A DNA stretch of 24,373 nt from Pigoraptor chileana (lineage: Eukaryota > Opisthokonta > Filasterea), in contig CALSCR010000499.1 in NCBI GenBank assembly GCA_943704495.1, positions 1-24,373 of the forward strand. Direction: 5' to 3'. The notes below the pieces were generated by a model. It saw nothing but the letters and a program-made list of their open reading frames with translations. It was not told where the DNA came from and searched no databases. The position numbers and the translations under genes are program-made. Positions 20,701 through 24,373 of this stretch are shown in pieces (within the stretch, counting starts at the first letter, position 1; each line of letters starts with the position of its first letter).

Positions 20701-23565
20701 GAGGGCCACGTGCTTGCACTGACTGCATCTGGAGCGTCGTGCGTAGCTGTAACGTCAGCGTGGCGTGTGGATTTATTCATAGCGGATGTCACCGGTGCAC
20801 TTTTGTGATTATGCCCCACGCGACTGTATCCGTTGCATTCCCACTTGTCATCTCCCTTATCCATACATCCACAACGCCCCTCGTGCTGGCCAACTCGTCG
20901 CTCTGTCCAACATGCCTGTCATGATGCAGCCCCATCCTCCTCTGACTACCCTATTCCCACGCGTCTCTATACCTATATTTGCACAGAGCCTGATGCACAA
21001 GGTGCACTCGAAGGAGGCGGTTGAGGCGCAGGAGGAAGAGCGGCAGCGCCTCATCTTTGAGGAGCAGAAGCGGGATGCCATCTCAAACGCTATCCGTCGC
21101 AAGTCCATCATGGATGTGAGTTGCGTGCCTGCCACAACCCGATTGCATGTGCCACAAACCTAGTGAATGTGTCCCTGTCATAAACCGAGTAAATCTGTCC
21201 CTGCTTTGCATGCTCATTGCTTGTGGAGCTGCATCGCGAACACACGTGCGTCCTGACAATCACCGCGTCGGCCCCAACATATCTGCAACACACGCGACTC
21301 CCACTCATCTCTGCTGTGACAAAATAGCCCTGTAATTGCCATCATATATATCTCTCTCTTGGCTCTGTTCTTTGTAATCTGCGGTCGCTAATGAATGTTT
21401 CCCACGTGACACGTGCAGGCCGACCATGCGATGGAGGCCGAGCGAAAGGACAGGATTGCGCACGAGAAGGCCCTGCACAACACGGAGGAGCTGTCACGTG
21501 CACTCAACGCACGCACTGCCGACCATCTTATGGAGGAGGAGCGCCGCTCCCGTGTTGCCGCGGACAACAAGGTGCGTGGCCACACTTCGCCTTCGTCATC
21601 ATTGTGCGGTGTCTTTTCTTTTGCTTCATCCTTTTGCGGCGCCACTCTCTTTGCGCTTCTGTGACCTATTTCACGAAAGCTCCGTTCGATGTTGGATATT
21701 TCTTAAACTGTTTTCCTATCATCCATCCACTGCCGGCTTTAAAACACACCCATGCGCACTCACACGCACTCGCTGCTTAGGCCGAGTACTACGGCCGTGT
21801 CGAGCGGCAGCACAATCAGGAGGAGGTTGACAAGGCCGCTGAGGACGAGCGCAGCCGTCGTCTGGCGGAGCACGAGAAGGAAAAGTTCGAGAAGGAGATT
21901 CTTGTGGGTGTTGGAAGATGGGTTTATTGTGTGTATGTGTTATGTCACTTTTTTTCACATGTGTCTTATGATTACTTTTTTTTTCATGTGTGTTTACTTT
22001 TTTCATATCTCTTTCTTCGGAGGAGTTTTGCACAAGAAAAACCTGATGAATATGACATATGACTCTCGTTTGTAATTTATGTGAGGAGAATTCGCCGCAC
22101 GGACGGCCATATGCATTCGCGTGATTTTATGTGCAATTCTTTATTGTGGGTATTTGAATATGAAGCCCCACTGCCAACACAGATATGCAAGTACACTGCA
22201 TGTCTTCTGAATGTCTGCTGCATGTCTGCTGGCATATCGACCATATTCAGGGAACGGACGCGGATGCACATCTGAAGGAGGAGGTTCTCCGTGCCGCTTC
22301 CACCCGCATGGCTGTCCATGCTCAGGAGGACGAGGTATGTGTGCATGTCCCTGTCTTGTTGTTTCTGTGTGTCTGTTCCATTTATTCAGCACTGTGCATT
22401 GTGTGTTATGTATTGATTGCAAGGGGGTGGCATGGAAGATTGCTCCATCGTGTGCAAGCGGATGTGCAATTCTGACCGCGGTGTGATTCTTGCGTTGCGG
22501 GGATAATAGCGCAAGCGTCAAATAGAGGAGGAGCGCAATCTGGACAAGAAGGAGATCGAGGACCAGCACAAGGCCGCGGCGAAGGTAAACATCCACTCAC
22601 GCGCATGCAAGTGTACGTGTGTGGATGTGTGTCTGCGTGTATGCTGTAGCTTATGTAATGCCATTCTGCCGCACTCCATTGTCATCTACAACCACCGCAA
22701 ACAGCGTGATTTGCTAACAACGTGTGTACCCTCTCTCCCCCACCCATGAATGTTCCTATCCCAGGCCGATGCCGAAATGGATGCAGAGCGCACGCGGCGT
22801 GTGCTTGAGGCGACCAAGAGCGAGGCGCAGGAGGAGGCCGTTCGCGTCCGCAACGGTCAGATTGCCGACCGCGATGAAGACGCCGAGAAGGAGCGCCGCG
22901 TGGCCGAAGCCAAGGTATGTGCGTGCGCGTGTGTGTATGCGTGTATGTGCATGTGTCTGTTTATGGTTGTGTGTATGTGCATGTGCTTGTGTCTGTGTGT
23001 GTATGTGTATATGTGTGTACCCTTCTGTGGGGATGGGAGTACCCAATGAATCCCACTCCTGAAGTATCATGACTCTGACAAGGAGTGCTTGTGTCTCTTA
23101 TGTTGTCGACTGGATCTCTATCTGTTGATGCAGGCCGCCGACGACGCCGCCGCCGCCGAGCGCCTTGTCTCGCAGCAGGCCGCCGACGTTGCCGCAGAGA
23201 GGGAGCGGCAGGAGCGCATTATGCACGGCAAGGATGCCCCAGAAGTCCGCCAGCGTCGCGCGTCCATCGGACAGGTGTGTTTGCGTGGATTTTAGCCACT
23301 TTTACAACCCGCTGCTTGTCTGCATTCGCGGTGGTTACATTTCTGCGACGTAAAGTGTTTTGACATGGAGTAGTCACTTGGTCGATGTGGTGTACGTGTC
23401 CGGTGCATAGTCCCCAAAAATGGTCATCCAATCGTGTGGCCGATTGTGTTTGGCTGTGTTGGGCAAGTCATGCCGTGTTTGGTGTTCACACTGCCTCGCC
23501 GCCGCATTTGGTCATTGCAGGACGTTGCGACGGAGGCACGCAAGCGCAGCATCGCCGTCGAATAG
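17758..23565 (+). CDS. Modular coiled-coil repeat protein from duplicated phase-0 exons, with repeated R-R-x-S sites
   Basis: Exons: 17758-17796, 17935-18162, 18484-18633, 19042-19080, 19298-19525, 20183-20329, 20634-20672, 20987-21115, 21419-21571, 21781-21903, 22251-22334, 22510-22584, 22765-22914, 23134-23274, 23521-23565 (stop TAG). Every intron is phase 0, giving 589 residues plus any N-terminus. A block of a 13-residue exon, a 76-residue exon beginning A-L-M-H-K-V-H-S-K-E, and a 49-51-residue exon beginning A-D-x-A-M-E-A-E-R occurs three times. In the third block the middle exon is 43 residues. Later exons (for example A-D-A-E-M-D-A-E-R at 22765) are more diverged copies of the third type. 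The protein is mostly Glu, Lys, Arg, Ala and Gln without Pro or membrane segments in the repeats, so a long alpha-helical or coiled-coil rod is expected. Seven R-R/K-x-S sites resemble protein kinase A targets. The start is unresolved. I recognise no family; a cytoskeletal role is only a guess. Confidence 0.82.
18634..18788. repeat. Tandem duplication of about 78 bases at an intron start
   Basis: Two similar TG-rich copies, each with TTGTTGTTGTGGAGGTGG and later TTGCATCTGTTGTTGTGAAG, lie immediately after the donor of the 18484-18633 exon, offset by about 78 bases. Confidence 0.85.
19735..20150. repeat. Intronic minisatellite, eight units of 50-52 bases, two alternating unit types
   Basis: The core ATTGCTGCCCAC begins at 19757, 19808, 19858, 19909, 19959, 20010, 20062 and 20113. 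Type 1 units carry TTTGCATGCTGGTGTC before the core; type 2 carry TTCTGATTAATCGTGTA. The order is 1-2-1-2-1-1-2-1, so part of the array grew as a dimer of about 101 bases. The array lies in the intron 19526-20182 of the coiled-coil gene. Reading frames through it merely translate the repeat. Confidence 0.93.
22915..23015. repeat. Imperfect (TG)n tract at an intron start
   Basis: TG-rich sequence with GTATGTGC-type variants follows directly on the donor of the 22765-22914 exon. It is another example of TG repeats growing out of a 5' splice site. Confidence 0.85.
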
Positions 23566-23946
23566 GTGTGGCACGTGCATCCACTCAGCCAAGAAGTCAC
23601 GTGCATGGTTTGGATTCCCAAGCTTAAGTCTTACACGCGACCACCGACACTTTCTGCAAAAACACCTGTTCAACGCATTCTGAAAATACAACCCCGATAG
23701 CTAAGCGCAGAGATGACCAAAGTATCATTTTGCCAATTTGTGCGTGCGGACACAGCCAGATTGATGTTTGGCAGAAAATATGTTATTCCCATTTGCAAAA
23801 AAAATCGAAAAGCGCACGCAGGCAAGAAAGGAATATCACACGCAGGTAAACATATGCAGACAGACAAACACGCAAAATACGTGGCAGGTGGGCACTGACA
23901 CATCCACAAGGAGCCACGCTACCACCACCACCACCGCCACACACGC
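23566..23946. other. Convergent intergenic region
   Basis: This contains the 3' flanks of the coiled-coil gene (plus) and the membrane-protein gene (minus). CACGTG occurs at 23572 and 23598, and a short (CAC)n run lies at about 23920-23940. I see no gene and no canonical AATAAA. Confidence 0.55.
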
Positions 23947-24326
23947 TCACCACACCATGCGGCAGATCAAACAAAGCACAGCCCCGAGTGGAACTACAGT
24001 GATTGCCATTATGATAAGAAACGTGAAAAAGAGTTTTGGCGTCGTAAAATAACACCGGAACTTTCGCGGGACGACGAAATTGTGCGTGAACGAAAACCGA
24101 ACAATCAGAAAGTCGGGCTGGTGGTTGGGTGCGTTGATGGTGCGTCCCGCCGGTCCAAATGGCGCCTGCTCAAGGGGCTCCAGGAAGTGCGCCTCGAATT
24201 GATAGCGCTCAATGTCGTTGATCTCGCACCGCACAACCATATTGTCAGACTCGCGAATGAGATGGAGAAAGATGTCCAGGGTGCGACCGGGATTATCAGG
24301 CATCCACGCACGCAGCTTGCAGCCGT

Positions 24327-24328
<2 letters not shown>
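23947..24328 (-). CDS. Last exon of an unrecognised protein with a C-terminal membrane segment (partial)
   Basis: The exon encodes about 126 residues and ends with TGA at 23947-23949. The acceptor is one of two overlapping AGs at 24327-24330, set directly in a (CA)n tract in transcript sense. The first part, after D-G-C-K-L-R-A-W-M-P-D-N-P-G, looks like a beta-rich soluble domain with G/C-ending codons. The last 30 or so residues include L-F-F-T-F-L-I-I-M-A-I-T-V-V-P-L-G, a clear transmembrane helix, then a tail of a few residues. This suggests a type I or tail-anchored membrane protein whose N-terminal part lies beyond the window. I do not recognise the family and assign no function. Confidence 0.62.
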
Positions 24329-24330
<2 letters not shown>

Positions 24331-24362
<32 letters not shown>

Positions 24363-24373
24363 GTGTGTGTGTG
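24331..24373. repeat. (GT)n microsatellite at right edge
   Basis: A (GT)n run with one GC interruption reaches the end of the window. It is intronic sequence of the minus-strand gene, reading CA in its transcript. Confidence 0.95.

Overview
This is nuclear DNA from an intron-rich eukaryote, probably a protist. The evidence is spliceosomal genes with dozens of introns, a nuclear-encoded mitochondrial subunit with a presequence, a Retriever subunit (VPS35L), interstitial TTAGGG-type repeats and dense (CA/TG)n microsatellites. I cannot name the lineage. A VPS35L gene next to an Nro1/Ett1-type gene argues against an ordinary ascomycete yeast. Exons were built by hand from protein similarity recalled from memory, splice consensus and phase matching. 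No search was run.

Layout. 1-263: a (CA)n tract, then the last exon of a plus-strand alkaline-phosphatase-superfamily phosphodiesterase. 996-2101 (minus): three-exon COX4, cytochrome c oxidase subunit IV. 3113-5682 (minus): eight-exon, 441-residue Nro1/Ett1-like protein. 6057-6719 (plus): a tiny two-exon membrane protein resembling UPF0729/C18orf32. It has an in-frame TGA at the place of a conserved Cys and a SECIS-like fold in its 3' flank, so it is a candidate selenoprotein. About 6.9-8.3 kb has no recognisable gene. 8463-16879 (minus): a complete 22-exon VPS35L of about 1002 residues. 17758-23565 (plus): a highly charged coiled-coil protein of at least 589 residues, in at least 15 exons joined only by phase-0 introns. 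It was built by repeated duplication of exon blocks and carries seven basophilic-kinase-type R-R/K-x-S motifs. 23947-24328 (minus): the last exon of an unrecognised protein with a C-terminal membrane segment, running into a terminal (GT)n tract.

The genes do not form a pathway. COX4 acts in mitochondrial respiration, VPS35L in endosomal recycling, the Ett1-like protein in nuclear or translational control, and the repeat protein is probably structural. Two pairs are divergent (Ett1-like/UPF0729-like and VPS35L/coiled-coil) and may share promoters. Most attractive for follow-up are the candidate selenoprotein with its SECIS-like element and the modular coiled-coil gene. Also notable are an apparent GC-AG intron in VPS35L, a dense set of CACGTG palindromes, a two-type minisatellite in an intron, and telomere-like repeats in VPS35L introns.
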